64,000 nt of DNA, from assembly GCF_005047635.1 (NCBI RefSeq), contig NZ_SUKC01000006.1, positions 143,298 through 207,297 on the forward strand, written 5' to 3'. The position numbers and the translations under genes are program-made. This DNA comes from Arthrobacter sp. CAU 1506 (GTDB lineage Bacteria > Actinomycetota > Actinomycetes > Actinomycetales > Micrococcaceae). The notes beneath the pieces were generated by a model. The model was not told the origin of the DNA. It saw only the letters and a list, made by a program, of their open reading frames with translations, and searched no databases. Position 1 is the first letter of the stretch. Each line of letters opens with the position of its first letter. Below, piece after piece: positions 35,500 through 43,918 of this stretch.

Positions 35500-36211
35500 C
35501 CGGAGCCCCTCCTGCCGCGTCCCCGGCGGCTTCGGCCCCGGGGATCGGCGGGTAATAGACGGCCGTGTGCCAGCGCCAGAAGGCGATCAGCACCAGCAGC
35601 ACCGTCGCCCCGTTCAATAGCTGGGAAGTCGGCGGACTGGGAAACACCAGCGACGTGGCCAGTTGCACCACGGCGAAAGCCAGCCATAGCCACCACGCCT
35701 CATAGATCCGGTGGGCCAAGCCCAGATACACCACCGTGACCACTGCCCCGTAGAACGCCTGCAGCACCAGCACGGTCAGCAAGCCGCCTTCCAGTGGAAA
35801 TCCCGCCAGAACGTCGCTGGCCATGAACAACAAGGTGGCAGCGGTCAAGGCCAGCAGGGCCACGCCCCAATCGCGGCCGGTTGCCCGGCGGACCTGCACC
35901 GCGGGCAATGCGGCGCCGTCGGGGGAGAGGGTCACGGCCGCGGCGCGCCAGCGCCAGGCACCGTAGCAGGGCAGCAACAGCGCCACGACGACGGAGGCGT
36001 TGATGAAGAACGCGGCTCCGCCGTCGAAATTCGGGATGACCAGCAGCAGGAAGACCATCGCCTGCTGGATGAGCAGCACCGGCCAGGCCCAGCGCGTGCG
36101 GAGCCCGAACAGGAAGACGGCGAGCAGTCCGACCAATGCCTGCAGATGGCCCACGGAGACTAGCGCGCCGGCAGAACCGTCCGGGACCTTCAGCGCCATG
36201 ATCCAGTCCAT
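35480..36211 (-). CDS. PnuC-like membrane protein A
   Basis: A 243-residue integral membrane protein with about seven hydrophobic helices. Two aromatic helix ends, LLPCYGAWRWRAAA and VLLVLIAFWRWHTAVYY, and YEAWWLWLAFAVVQLATSL resemble the W-x-x-W nicotinamide-riboside-binding helices of PnuC (SWEET-related vitamin transporters). ATG 36211 is chosen because the frame upstream is Pro/Arg rich without hydrophobic segments. It follows a second PnuC-like gene by 23 bp on the same strand. Substrate and pairing are inferred. Confidence 0.62.
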   Translation of the reverse strand: MDWIMALKVPDGSAGALVSVGHLQALVGLLAVFLFGLRTRWAWPVLLIQQAMVFLLLVIPNFDGGAAFFINASVVVALLLPCYGAWRWRAAAVTLSPDGAALPAVQVRRATGRDWGVALLALTAATLLFMASDVLAGFPLEGGLLTVLVLQAFYGAVVTVVYLGLAHRIYEAWWLWLAFAVVQLATSLVFPSPPTSQLLNGATVLLVLIAFWRWHTAVYYPPIPGAEAAGDAAGGAPATSPPV

Positions 36212-36234
36212 GCTGCCGGCCTCCGCGTGGCTGC

Positions 36235-36900
36235 TTACGCGGTCCGGCCCGGGGCGCCGGTGCCGGGTGTGGCGGGACGGCCTGGATGCGCTGGCTCCAG
36301 TCGATGTTTGCTCCGCACCCGCCGCCGCATCGCGCGCTGCCAGGTCAGGTAACCGAAGACTTGGAGCGCTGCAGCGACCGCGCCATATACCGTGAACCAG
36401 ACCGGCGCGTTTTGGAGGGTGGAGAGGAACATGGTGGACAGCGAGAGCGACACGCCCAGCCACCAGGACTGGATGACCCCGTGCGCGAAGCCCAGATACA
36501 TCACCGCCGGAAGGGCGGCCAGCAGTGCATTAAACAGATACAGCGGGCCGATCTCCGCCAGCGGCGTCACACCGGCGAACGCGTTCAGGAGGTACAACAG
36601 CAGCAACAGGCCGGCGCCGATTCCCCACTCACGGCCGTGCGCCGCGCGGAGCGGCACATGGACTCCTACGCGCCGGTACTGGGTCCATTTCCAGAGGCCG
36701 TAGAGGGCGGCAGCCATCACGAAGATCGTGCTGGTGTTCAAGCGTCCGTTGGGGATGCCCGTCGCCATGAGGACGGCGGTGGAGGCAACCGGCAGCAGCC
36801 ACGCCCAGAACACCCGGTAGGAGAACAAGACAATGCCCGCAATCGTGAGCGCCATATTCAGCGCCGGCACCCACCAGGACACCCCATCCATATCGATCAC
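36235..36900 (-). CDS. PnuC-like membrane protein B
   Basis: A 221-residue membrane protein of about seven helices, a diverged paralogue of its downstream neighbour: AALYGLWKWTQYRR, VIQSWWLGVSLSLSTMFL and LQVFGYLTWQRAMRRR occupy equivalent places. This matches PnuC-type nicotinamide riboside/mononucleotide transporters better than other families I know. GTG 36900 and ATG 36891 are possible starts. The two genes may encode a paired transporter; in most bacteria PnuC is a single homotrimer-forming protein. Confidence 0.65.
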   Translation of the reverse strand: MIDMDGVSWWVPALNMALTIAGIVLFSYRVFWAWLLPVASTAVLMATGIPNGRLNTSTIFVMAAALYGLWKWTQYRRVGVHVPLRAAHGREWGIGAGLLLLLYLLNAFAGVTPLAEIGPLYLFNALLAALPAVMYLGFAHGVIQSWWLGVSLSLSTMFLSTLQNAPVWFTVYGAVAAALQVFGYLTWQRAMRRRVRSKHRLEPAHPGRPATPGTGAPGRTA

Positions 36901-37036
36901 GTCCCCATAACGCCGACTGGTTGACGCCAGCCTAGCAGGCGCTGACCGGGAATTCAGCAGGCATTTATGGTCCGATAAAACGGGCCCGAAGCGGACCGGC
37001 CGGACCGGCTGTCGCGATGGGACAGAGCGGCGTGGG

Positions 37037-37666
37037 TCAGGCGATCACACGGGCCGCGGCGGGCAGATGGAGGCCATCGAACACCATGGCGATCAGGTCG
37101 TCGGCGAGCTTCTGCGGCGACAGCGGACCGCCCGGTTTGTACCATTCGACAATGGAGTTGATGGTGCCGAAAAGCAGCCGAGCAGTGATCCGCGGGTCGA
37201 TGTCTCCGCGGAGGGACCCTTCCGTCCGGGCCGCGTCCACCAATTCAGCGACCGTGTGGTCGAACGTGCGGCGGCGCTCCAACGCGTCGCGTTCGATCTC
37301 GGTGTTGCCGCGCAGGCGCAGCAGAAGGGTCACATAGGGGAGTTTGTCGCAGAGGACCTGAACGGTGCCGCGCAGCACGTACTCCAGACGGGCATCGGCC
37401 CGGCCGGTGGAAGCCGACGGGTTTTCCAGGACGGCTTCCAAGCTCCCCAATGCTTCTTCCAGGGCCAACCGCAGGAGGTCGCCCTTGGACGGAACGTGGT
37501 GATAGATGGCGCTCTTGGAGATCCCCAGGTTCTCGGCGAGGATGCCCATCGACGTGGCCTCGTAGCCGTGCTTGTTGAAGACGCCGACGGCGACGTTCAG
37601 CACCGACTGCTGGTCGTAGCCCGGGCGGCCGCGGCGAACTGTCTCCTGAGCCTTTGTCTTCACCAT
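37037..37666 (-). CDS. paaR: TetR family repressor of phenylacetate catabolism
   Basis: A 209-residue TetR-type regulator. The helix-turn-helix is at about residues 18-62 (SVLNVAVGVFNKHGYEATSM; ENLGISKSAIYHHVPSK), followed by an all-helical ligand domain that in known PaaR proteins binds phenylacetyl-CoA. Its position beside paaK/paaI and five operator-like sequences in front of all paa units support the name. An operator copy lies in its own upstream region (37683-37699), so autoregulation is likely. ATG 37666 has GGGAG upstream. Confidence 0.88.
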   Translation of the reverse strand: MVKTKAQETVRRGRPGYDQQSVLNVAVGVFNKHGYEATSMGILAENLGISKSAIYHHVPSKGDLLRLALEEALGSLEAVLENPSASTGRADARLEYVLRGTVQVLCDKLPYVTLLLRLRGNTEIERDALERRRTFDHTVAELVDAARTEGSLRGDIDPRITARLLFGTINSIVEWYKPGGPLSPQKLADDLIAMVFDGLHLPAAARVIA

Positions 37667-37682
37667 TGTTCTATTCTCCCAC

Positions 37683-37699
37683 GACCGTTAGGTCGGTAA
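37683..37699 (+). promoter_or_regulatory. PaaR-type operator 3 (upstream of paaR)
   Basis: GACCGTTAGGTCGGTAA shares the GGTCGGTAA half with operators 1, 2 and 4, and is 17 bp from the paaR start codon. Confidence 0.65.
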
Positions 37700-37770
37700 T
37701 GCGTGCGGCAGGTGCCCGGCCAAGCCGGGCACCCGCCGTCGCGCGTCGATTAAGAGGTTGCCGGGACCGG

Positions 37771-39108
37771 TCAGGCGTTGTCGCGCAGGTCGTAGACCCG
37801 GCGCAGCTTTCCGCTGGAGCGGGCCAGGGTGCCGGGGTCGGCGACCACGATCTTGCAGCTGGAGCCCACGTGGATTTTGATCTGCCGTTGCAGCTCGCGG
37901 GACGCTTCGACGGCCATCGCAGCGGTGCAGTCCTCGCGGCGCTCGATCTTGACGGTCAGCTCGTCCATCCGGTTGGGCCGGGTGATCTCCAGCTGGAAGT
38001 GCGGGCTCAGGCCGGGGATGCGCAGGGCGATCTCCTCGATCTGGGTGGGGAAAAGGTTCACCCCGCGCAGGATGATCATGTCGTCCGAGCGGCCGGTGAT
38101 CCGGCCGATCCGGCGCATGTTCGGGCGGCCGGTGCCGGGCAGCAGCCGGGTGAGGTCGTGCGTGCGGTAGCGGATTACCGGCATGGCTTCCTTGGTCAGC
38201 GAGGTGAACACCAACTCGCCGGCCTGGCCATCGTCCAGCACCGCATCAGTCAGCGGGTCGATGATCTCCGGGCGGAAGTGGTCCTCCCAGATGGTGGAGC
38301 CGTCCTTGTAGTCCACGCATTCACCGGCCACGCCGGGGCCCATCACCTCGGACAGGCCGTAGATGTCGCAGGCGTCGATGTCCAGCTTGTTCTCCAGCTC
38401 GTGGCGCATCTCGTCGGTCCACGGTTCGGCGCCGAGCACGGCGACCTTCAGGGACGTCTTGGCCGGGTCGAGGCCGGCGCGCTCCATCGCGTCCACGATG
38501 GTCAGCAGGTAGGTGGGGGTGCAGAGGATGGCGTCCGGTTCGAAGTCCTGGATCAGCTGGATCTGCTTCTCGGTCTGGCCGCCCGACATCGGGATCACCG
38601 TGCAGCCGAGCTTCTCCGCACCGTAGTGGGCGCCGAGTCCGCCGGTGAACAGGCCGTAGCCGTAGGCGTTGTGGACCTTCCAGCCCTTCTTCACGCCGGA
38701 GGCGCGGATGGAGCGGGCGAACAGCGTTTCCCAGTTCTGGATGTCCTTCCGGGTGTAGCCGACCACGGTCGCCCGGCCGGTGGTGCCGGAGGAGGCGTGG
38801 ATGCGGGCCACTTCCTGCTGCGGCACGGCGAACATGCCAAACGGGTAGGCCTGGCGCAGGTCTTCCTTGTCCGTGTACGGGAACTTGGCCAGATCAGACA
38901 GTTCCTTGAGGTCCTCGGGCCGCACACCGGCGTCGTCGAACTTCTTTTTGTACATCGGCACCCGCTCGTAGGCGTAGGCGACGGTGTGCTGCAGGCGCTG
39001 CAGCTGCAGGGCTTCCAGTTCGTCACGGCTCATCAGCTCCTCGGGGTCGAGGGTGTCCTCGGCGGCGGGAGTGGTCTTGCGGGCTTTGGTGCCGGTGGTG
39101 GCGGTCAT
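37771..39108 (-). CDS. paaK: Phenylacetate-CoA ligase
   Basis: Activates phenylacetate with ATP and CoA, the first step of the pathway. The 445-residue ANL enzyme has the P-loop IHASSGTTGRATVVGYT (about residues 101-117), AYGYGLFTGGLGAHYGAEKL, IYGLSEVMGPGVAGEC and the C-terminal GRSDDMIILRGVNLFPTQIEE. ATG 39108 has AAGGA seven bases upstream; longer in-frame starts lie inside the paaI end. It is downstream of paaI in one transcription unit. Confidence 0.95.
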   Translation of the reverse strand: MTATTGTKARKTTPAAEDTLDPEELMSRDELEALQLQRLQHTVAYAYERVPMYKKKFDDAGVRPEDLKELSDLAKFPYTDKEDLRQAYPFGMFAVPQQEVARIHASSGTTGRATVVGYTRKDIQNWETLFARSIRASGVKKGWKVHNAYGYGLFTGGLGAHYGAEKLGCTVIPMSGGQTEKQIQLIQDFEPDAILCTPTYLLTIVDAMERAGLDPAKTSLKVAVLGAEPWTDEMRHELENKLDIDACDIYGLSEVMGPGVAGECVDYKDGSTIWEDHFRPEIIDPLTDAVLDDGQAGELVFTSLTKEAMPVIRYRTHDLTRLLPGTGRPNMRRIGRITGRSDDMIILRGVNLFPTQIEEIALRIPGLSPHFQLEITRPNRMDELTVKIERREDCTAAMAVEASRELQRQIKIHVGSSCKIVVADPGTLARSSGKLRRVYDLRDNA

Positions 39109-39169
39109 GGGACGGTCCTTCGATGCGGGTCGGGCTGTAGTGCTCGGCGGGTGGCTGTGGGCGGCGTGG

Positions 39170-39673
39170 TCAGGATGCGGAGGGCTTGCGGGCAGGGTTG
39201 GGCACGGTGCGGGAGCGGCCCCGGAACTCGAGGAGCACGTCAGCACCGCCGTGCGGATTCTCCTGCGTGACGGTGATGTCATACAGGCCGCTGCGGCCGG
39301 TCTGGTTGACCAGCCGGGCGTTGGCGGTCAGCAGTCGGCCGGCGAATCCGGGGTTGAGGAAATTCACGTCGACGCCGGAGGCTACCGTGATGGTGCTGCC
39401 GTCGCCGTCCGGGTCGTTGCACGCCAGCGCGAAGGCCACGTCGGCGAAGGCGAACACCATGCCGCCCTGTGCCATGCCGAAGCCGTTGAGCATTTCCTCG
39501 CGCAGGCGCATCTGGATGACGACGTCGCCAAACTCCGCCTTCAGGATTTCCACGCCCATCCACTGGGCGGCCTGGTCGTCGACGAAGGCCGGATGCATGG
39601 GTCGCTCTCCCGGTTGCAGGTCGTTGCTGTCCGCCGGATGGTCGAGGGAAGTGTCGACGTCGATGTCCGTCAT
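39170..39673 (-). CDS. paaI: Hydroxyphenylacetyl-CoA thioesterase
   Basis: A 167-residue hot-dog fold thioesterase that rescues CoA from dead-end phenylacetyl-CoA derivatives. MLNGFGMAQGGMVFAFADVAFALACN is the core helix (here in two overlapping parts, NGFGMAQGGMVFAFADVAF), with the catalytic Asp in FADVAF (the usual N-x-x-G-x-x-H-G motif is NGFGMAQGG, with His replaced by Gln). ATG 39673 has AGGGG upstream. First gene of the paaI-paaK unit, behind its own operator-like palindrome. Confidence 0.88.
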   Translation of the reverse strand: MTDIDVDTSLDHPADSNDLQPGERPMHPAFVDDQAAQWMGVEILKAEFGDVVIQMRLREEMLNGFGMAQGGMVFAFADVAFALACNDPDGDGSTITVASGVDVNFLNPGFAGRLLTANARLVNQTGRSGLYDITVTQENPHGGADVLLEFRGRSRTVPNPARKPSAS

Positions 39674-39692
39674 GAAGGCCCCTAGCTTTTAA

Positions 39693-39713
39693 TACCGAAT
39701 GTTCATTAGGTAA
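39693..39713. promoter_or_regulatory. PaaR-type operator 4 (upstream of paaI)
   Basis: TACCGAATGTTCATTAGGTA is an imperfect 20-bp palindrome (8 of 9 base pairs around a TT centre). Within it GAATGTTCATTAGGTAA matches operator 5 at 11 of 17 positions, the most diverged copy. Confidence 0.6.
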
Positions 39714-39820
39714 TCCTGAAATGTGATCCAAGTCAAGACGGGCCAGAGGGCTCGGGCAGCGTGGAGCAGCGGCATGGGCCGGCGCCGCCCGCTGTCCCGG
39801 GAGGCACCGCCCCGCCGACG

Positions 39821-42013
39821 CTAGACCAGTTCCGTGGCGCCGATCGCATCAAGGGTATAAGCGTAATCCCATGCCCGGTCCTTCCAAGCCTCATACCGTC
39901 CGGAGGCGCCGCCGTGGCCTGCCTCCATCTCGGTCTTGAGCACAATCGGATCGGACCCAGTTCCGGTCTCGCGCAGGGCCGCCACCCATTTGGCCGGCTC
40001 GACGTAGAGCACCCGTGTGTCGTTGAAGCTGGTTACTGCGGCGATCTTCGGGTAGGCCGCCGCCCGCACGTTCTCATATGGGGAGTAGGACTTCATGTAG
40101 GCATACACGTCCGGATCGGTGATCGGGTTGCCCCACTCCTCCCACTCCAGCGCCGAGAGCGGCAGGTCTGGATCCAGGATGGACGTCAGGGCATCCACGA
40201 ACGGCACCTGCGCCACGATCGCCGCGTACTTCTCCGGTGCCAGGTTGGCAATGGCACCCATCAGCAGCCCGCCGGCCGAGCCGCCCATCGCTGCAATGCG
40301 GGCCGGGTCCGCCCAACCGGAGGCCGCCAGCCAGTCGGTGGCGTCCACGAAGTCGGTGAAGGTGTTTTTCTTGCGCAGTTTCTTGCCGTCGTCGTACCAG
40401 TGCCGGCCCATCTCGCCGCCGCCGCGCACGTGGGCCACCACGTAGACCACGCCGCGGTCCAGCAGGGACAGCCGTGCGGTGTTGAAGGCAGGATCCATGC
40501 TGACTTCATAGCTGCCGTAGGCGTAAACCAGGGCCGGGTTGCTGCCGTCGCGCTGCACCGAGGCCCGGCGGATCACTGAGAGCGGGATGTTGGTGCCGTC
40601 GGCCGCCGTGGCCCACTCGCGTTCGGCAATGTAGTCGGCCGGGTCGTAGCCGCCCAGCACCGGCGTTTCCTTGCGCAGATGCAGTGTGCCGGTGGCCAGC
40701 TCGTAGTCGTAAATCCGGGGTGGGGTCAGGAAGGAGGTGTAGGCCAGCCGGATCATCGGTGCTTCGTAGTCGGAGCCGCCTATGCCGGCAGTAAACAGCT
40801 CCTCGTCGAAGCTCGGTTCCGCCGGGGCTGCCTGGCTGTCGGTTCCCAGGCCGGCCAGGGGCAGTACCTGGACACGTTCGATGGTGTCCTTGCGGATCGA
40901 CAGCACCACGTGGGTGGAGGTGACGCCGGCGCCGTTGACACGCACCCGGTCATCATGTTCCAGCACGGTGTCCCAGTGCTGCGCGCCCAACGGCTGGGAG
41001 AACTCAGTCAGGTCGGCCAACGAGACCATCGAGTTCACCGCGTCTTTATTGTGCGTGAGCAGCACTTTCTGCACGCCGTCCAGCAGGAACGGCTCGGCAT
41101 CGTAAAGCACCCGCTCGCTGCGCGGGATCAGGGTCTGCAGTCCGGCATCCGGCTCGGCGAAGTCCAGCAGCCGGGTTTCGGAGTATTCGGAGCAGCCGAT
41201 GCCGATCACCAAGTGCCGACGGTCGGAGGAGAGCTCAAAACCCAACCACATGGCCGGATCGTCTTCCTGGTAAATCACGACGTCGGAGTCCACCGAAGTG
41301 CCGATGGAGTGCGCCTTGATTTGGTACGGGCGCCAAGACTCATCCACCACGGTGTAGAACACGCGGCTGCCATCAGGGTCGAAAGCGAGGGAGTAAAAGA
41401 CGTTCTCCACGACGTCGTCCAGCAGCGCGCCGGTGTCCAGGTCCTTGATCCGCAGGGTGAAGCGCTCATCGCCCGCGAAATCCGCGGCATAGGCGTACAA
41501 CCTGCCGTCCTTGGTGACGGCCGAGCCGCCCAGCGAGAAGAACGGCTTGCCGTCCGCTTCCGCGTTGCCGTCCAGCAGAATCTGCTCGCCGGGTACCGGC
41601 TGGCCGGGTTCAACCTGCGGGGGAGTCCAGTCTGCTGCGCGATCGCCGGTGTCCGAGGCCCGGACCCGGCACTGGATCCCGTACTGTTTGCCCTCTTCCA
41701 TGCGGCCGTAGTACCACCAGCCGTCCTTGCGCACGGGGACGGACAAGTCCGTTTCCTGCGTACGGGTCTTGATTTCCTGGAAGATCGCCTCGCGCAGCGG
41801 CTGCTGATGCGCCGTCACGGTCTCTGTGTAGGCGTTCTCCGCCTGCAGGTGGGCGACGACGTCCGGATCCTCCTTGTCCCGCAGCCACTCGTAGTTGTCC
41901 ACGAAGGTGTCGCCGTGGTGGGAACGCTCGGTGGGAACCTTGCGGGCCACCGGAGGTTCGGGGCGGGCTGTGGGGGAGGAGATATTGGCAGTGTCGGCGG
42001 CGGAGTGCGTCAT
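39821..42013 (-). CDS. ptrB: Oligopeptidase B (S9 family prolyl oligopeptidase)
   Basis: A 730-residue cytoplasmic serine peptidase cleaving peptides after basic residues. The N-terminal beta-propeller (residues about 80-430) is followed by an alpha/beta-hydrolase domain with the nucleophile Ser in MGGSAGGLLMGA, the Asp in FNDTRVLYVEPAKW and the His in EMEAGHGGASGRYE. VRGGGEMGRHWYDDGKKLRK is the family signature. ATG 42013 lies exactly six bases behind TATATT (42020-42025, minus strand), so the mRNA is leaderless. Confidence 0.93.
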   Translation of the reverse strand: MTHSAADTANISSPTARPEPPVARKVPTERSHHGDTFVDNYEWLRDKEDPDVVAHLQAENAYTETVTAHQQPLREAIFQEIKTRTQETDLSVPVRKDGWWYYGRMEEGKQYGIQCRVRASDTGDRAADWTPPQVEPGQPVPGEQILLDGNAEADGKPFFSLGGSAVTKDGRLYAYAADFAGDERFTLRIKDLDTGALLDDVVENVFYSLAFDPDGSRVFYTVVDESWRPYQIKAHSIGTSVDSDVVIYQEDDPAMWLGFELSSDRRHLVIGIGCSEYSETRLLDFAEPDAGLQTLIPRSERVLYDAEPFLLDGVQKVLLTHNKDAVNSMVSLADLTEFSQPLGAQHWDTVLEHDDRVRVNGAGVTSTHVVLSIRKDTIERVQVLPLAGLGTDSQAAPAEPSFDEELFTAGIGGSDYEAPMIRLAYTSFLTPPRIYDYELATGTLHLRKETPVLGGYDPADYIAEREWATAADGTNIPLSVIRRASVQRDGSNPALVYAYGSYEVSMDPAFNTARLSLLDRGVVYVVAHVRGGGEMGRHWYDDGKKLRKKNTFTDFVDATDWLAASGWADPARIAAMGGSAGGLLMGAIANLAPEKYAAIVAQVPFVDALTSILDPDLPLSALEWEEWGNPITDPDVYAYMKSYSPYENVRAAAYPKIAAVTSFNDTRVLYVEPAKWVAALRETGTGSDPIVLKTEMEAGHGGASGRYEAWKDRAWDYAYTLDAIGATELV

Positions 42014-42262
42014 GGCATCAATATATAGACGGACTGGTCGGCAGCGGCTGCGGTTTGGCTCAGGGTGGACAAGGAGGCCCGGGAATTGGAGAGCAATTTC
42101 AACGGACAATTCGTCAGGCGGCGCGGTCCGTTTTCGGCGCAGTTGCACCGGTCGGGGCCGGTGGGACAGGGCGGTGCGCGGAGTCAGCAGGCAGTTTGGC
42201 CTCTTGCCCCGTGAGCATTTCTCGTGTGTATTGAAAACAACTGGACAGAAGGGAGAAAGCAA

Positions 42263-42346
42263 ATGCGTGGAAGCAACCTCATTTGGACAATTGTGGGCGT
42301 CCTGGCAGCGATTGCCTTGATCATATGGATCGCTTCGGCCATCTAG
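42263..42346 (+). CDS. 27-residue single-helix membrane peptide
   Basis: A short gene, MRGSNLIWTIVGVLA then AIALIIWIASAI and TAG. It has a strong ribosome binding site GGGAG (42251-42255) seven bases before ATG, one transmembrane helix with Trp at both membrane boundaries, and a 17-bp terminator-type hairpin 22 bases after the stop, all of which support a real, independently expressed gene. Positive charge at the N-terminus predicts N-in orientation. It recalls the small hydrophobic peptides widespread in actinobacteria; no function is known to me. Confidence 0.72.
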   Translation: MRGSNLIWTIVGVLAAIALIIWIASAI

Positions 42347-42368
42347 CGTCCATCTCTTCAAGAGTTGA

Positions 42369-42407
42369 CGAAGAAGCCTCTACCGCGGGTCGGTGGAGGC
42401 TTCTTCG
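42369..42407 (+). terminator. Long hairpin behind the small membrane peptide
   Basis: Arms 42369-42385 and 42391-42407 pair over 17 bp (CGAAGAAGCCTC outermost, one T-G wobble) around a CGGGT loop. There is no T-run behind it. Confidence 0.8.
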
Positions 42408-42512
42408 TGTGGCGGCGCGGAATGTCCTCATGGAGGGCAGTGACTATTTGCCGGACGTGCCATGGCCGCGGTCTGTCTCAGCCTTGACGCTCCCGCAGGG
42501 CCCCTATATCCT

Positions 42513-42529
42513 GAACGAACGGTCGGTAA
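42513..42529 (+). promoter_or_regulatory. PaaR-type operator 5 (upstream of paaABCDE)
   Basis: GAACGAACGGTCGGTAA differs from operators 1 and 2 at two positions only. It lies 40 bp before the paaA start. Confidence 0.74.
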
Positions 42530-42568
42530 TTATTTCGCGGCCGGACTACGTACAGTGAGGTGACCATC

Positions 42569-43561
42569 GTGGCAACGCAGACCGACGCCGGCGACCAGAA
42601 GTTGCACGCCGTGCCGTCCGCTGAGGACGAGGCCGGACAGGCCTACTTTGACAAAATCATCGCCGAGGATTCCCGGATCGAACCCGCCGACTGGATGCCG
42701 GAGAAGTACCGCAAGACGCTGACCCGGCAGATGTCCCAGCACGCGCACTCCGAAATCATCGGCATGCAGCCGGAGGCCAACTGGATCACGCGCGCCCCCA
42801 GCCTGAAGCGCAAGGCCATCCTGATGGCCAAGGTGCAGGACGAGGCGGGCCACGGGCTCTACCTCTACTCCGCCACCGAGACGCTGGGCACCCCGCGCCA
42901 CGTGCTCAACGAGCAGCTGATGTCGGGCAAGGCCAAGTACTCCTCCATCTTCAATTACCCGGCGAACAACTGGGCGGACATGGGCGCCATCGGCTGGCTG
43001 GTCGACGGCGCCGCTATCGCCAACCAGGTGCCGCTCTGCCGCGCTTCCTACGGTCCGTACGGCCGCGCGATGGTCCGCATCTGCAAGGAAGAGTCCTTCC
43101 ATCAGCGCCAGGGTTTCGAGATCCTGCTGGAACTGGCCAACGGCACCCCGGCCCAGAAGCAGATGGCCCAGGACGCGGTCAACCGCTTCTACGCCCCGGC
43201 GCTGATGATGTTCGGACCGACTGACACCGATTCGCCGAACTCGCAGCAGTCAATGGCCTGGAACATCAAGCGCTTCTCCAACGACGAGCTGCGCTCGCGG
43301 TTCGTCGGCATGATCCAGGAGCAGGTCAAGGTCCTGGGCCTGACGCTGCCGGACGACGAGATCCGTTACAACGAGGAAACCGGCATGTGGGAGCACGGCG
43401 AACTTAACTGGGACGAATTCTACGAAGTTCTCGCCGGCCGCGGCCCCTGCAATGCGCAGCGGATGGAACGCCGTCGCGAGGCACATGAGAACGGCGCCTG
43501 GGTGCGCGAAGCAGCAGCCGCTTATGCGGCCAAGAAGGCACAGAAAGCACAGGTGGCCTAA
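42569..43561 (+). CDS. paaA: Phenylacetyl-CoA 1,2-epoxidase, catalytic subunit PaaA
   Basis: Di-iron oxygenase subunit that epoxidises the aromatic ring of phenylacetyl-CoA. The 330-residue ferritin-like protein has the iron-ligand motifs [16 protein letters not shown] and [14 protein letters not shown] (both E-x-x-H) on a four-helix core. GTG 42569 has GAGGTGA five bases upstream; GTG 42560 is an alternative. First gene of the paaABCDE-paaG unit, behind a PaaR-type operator. Confidence 0.96.
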   Translation: MATQTDAGDQKLHAVPSAEDEAGQAYFDKIIAEDSRIEPADWMPEKYRKTLTRQMSQHAHSEIIGMQPEANWITRAPSLKRKAILMAKVQDEAGHGLYLYSATETLGTPRHVLNEQLMSGKAKYSSIFNYPANNWADMGAIGWLVDGAAIANQVPLCRASYGPYGRAMVRICKEESFHQRQGFEILLELANGTPAQKQMAQDAVNRFYAPALMMFGPTDTDSPNSQQSMAWNIKRFSNDELRSRFVGMIQEQVKVLGLTLPDDEIRYNEETGMWEHGELNWDEFYEVLAGRGPCNAQRMERRREAHENGAWVREAAAAYAAKKAQKAQVA

Positions 43562-43918
43562 GTGGCAACAGGAGACCAGACGTCAATGGCGCAGCCCGTC
43601 AAACCGGCGCCCGAGGAGACCTCGGCATTGTCGGACAAGCAGCCTTGGCCGCTGTGGGAAGTTTTTGTCCGCTCTTCACGCGGGCTCTCCCACGTGCACG
43701 CAGGTTCGCTGCACGCCCCTGACGCCGAGATGGCCGTCCGCAATGCCCGGGACCTGTACACCCGCCGCAACGAGGGCGTCTCGCTGTGGGTTGTGCCGGC
43801 GTCGGCCATTGTGGCCAGTGACCCGGACGCCAAGGGCGAGTTCTTCGAATCGCCCAAGGGCAAGGACTACCGCCACGCCACGTACTACACGAAGAGCGAA
43901 GGGGTGAAGCACCTGTGA
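43562..43918 (+). CDS. paaB: Phenylacetyl-CoA 1,2-epoxidase subunit PaaB
   Basis: A 118-residue small subunit of the epoxidase that bridges PaaAC units. The core WPLWEVFVRSSRGLSHVHAG, SLHAPDAEMAVRNARDLYTR and WVVPASAI is typical. The GTG start directly follows the paaA stop; ATG 43586 is possible. The end overlaps paaC by four bases (GTGA). Confidence 0.94.
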   Translation: MATGDQTSMAQPVKPAPEETSALSDKQPWPLWEVFVRSSRGLSHVHAGSLHAPDAEMAVRNARDLYTRRNEGVSLWVVPASAIVASDPDAKGEFFESPKGKDYRHATYYTKSEGVKHL

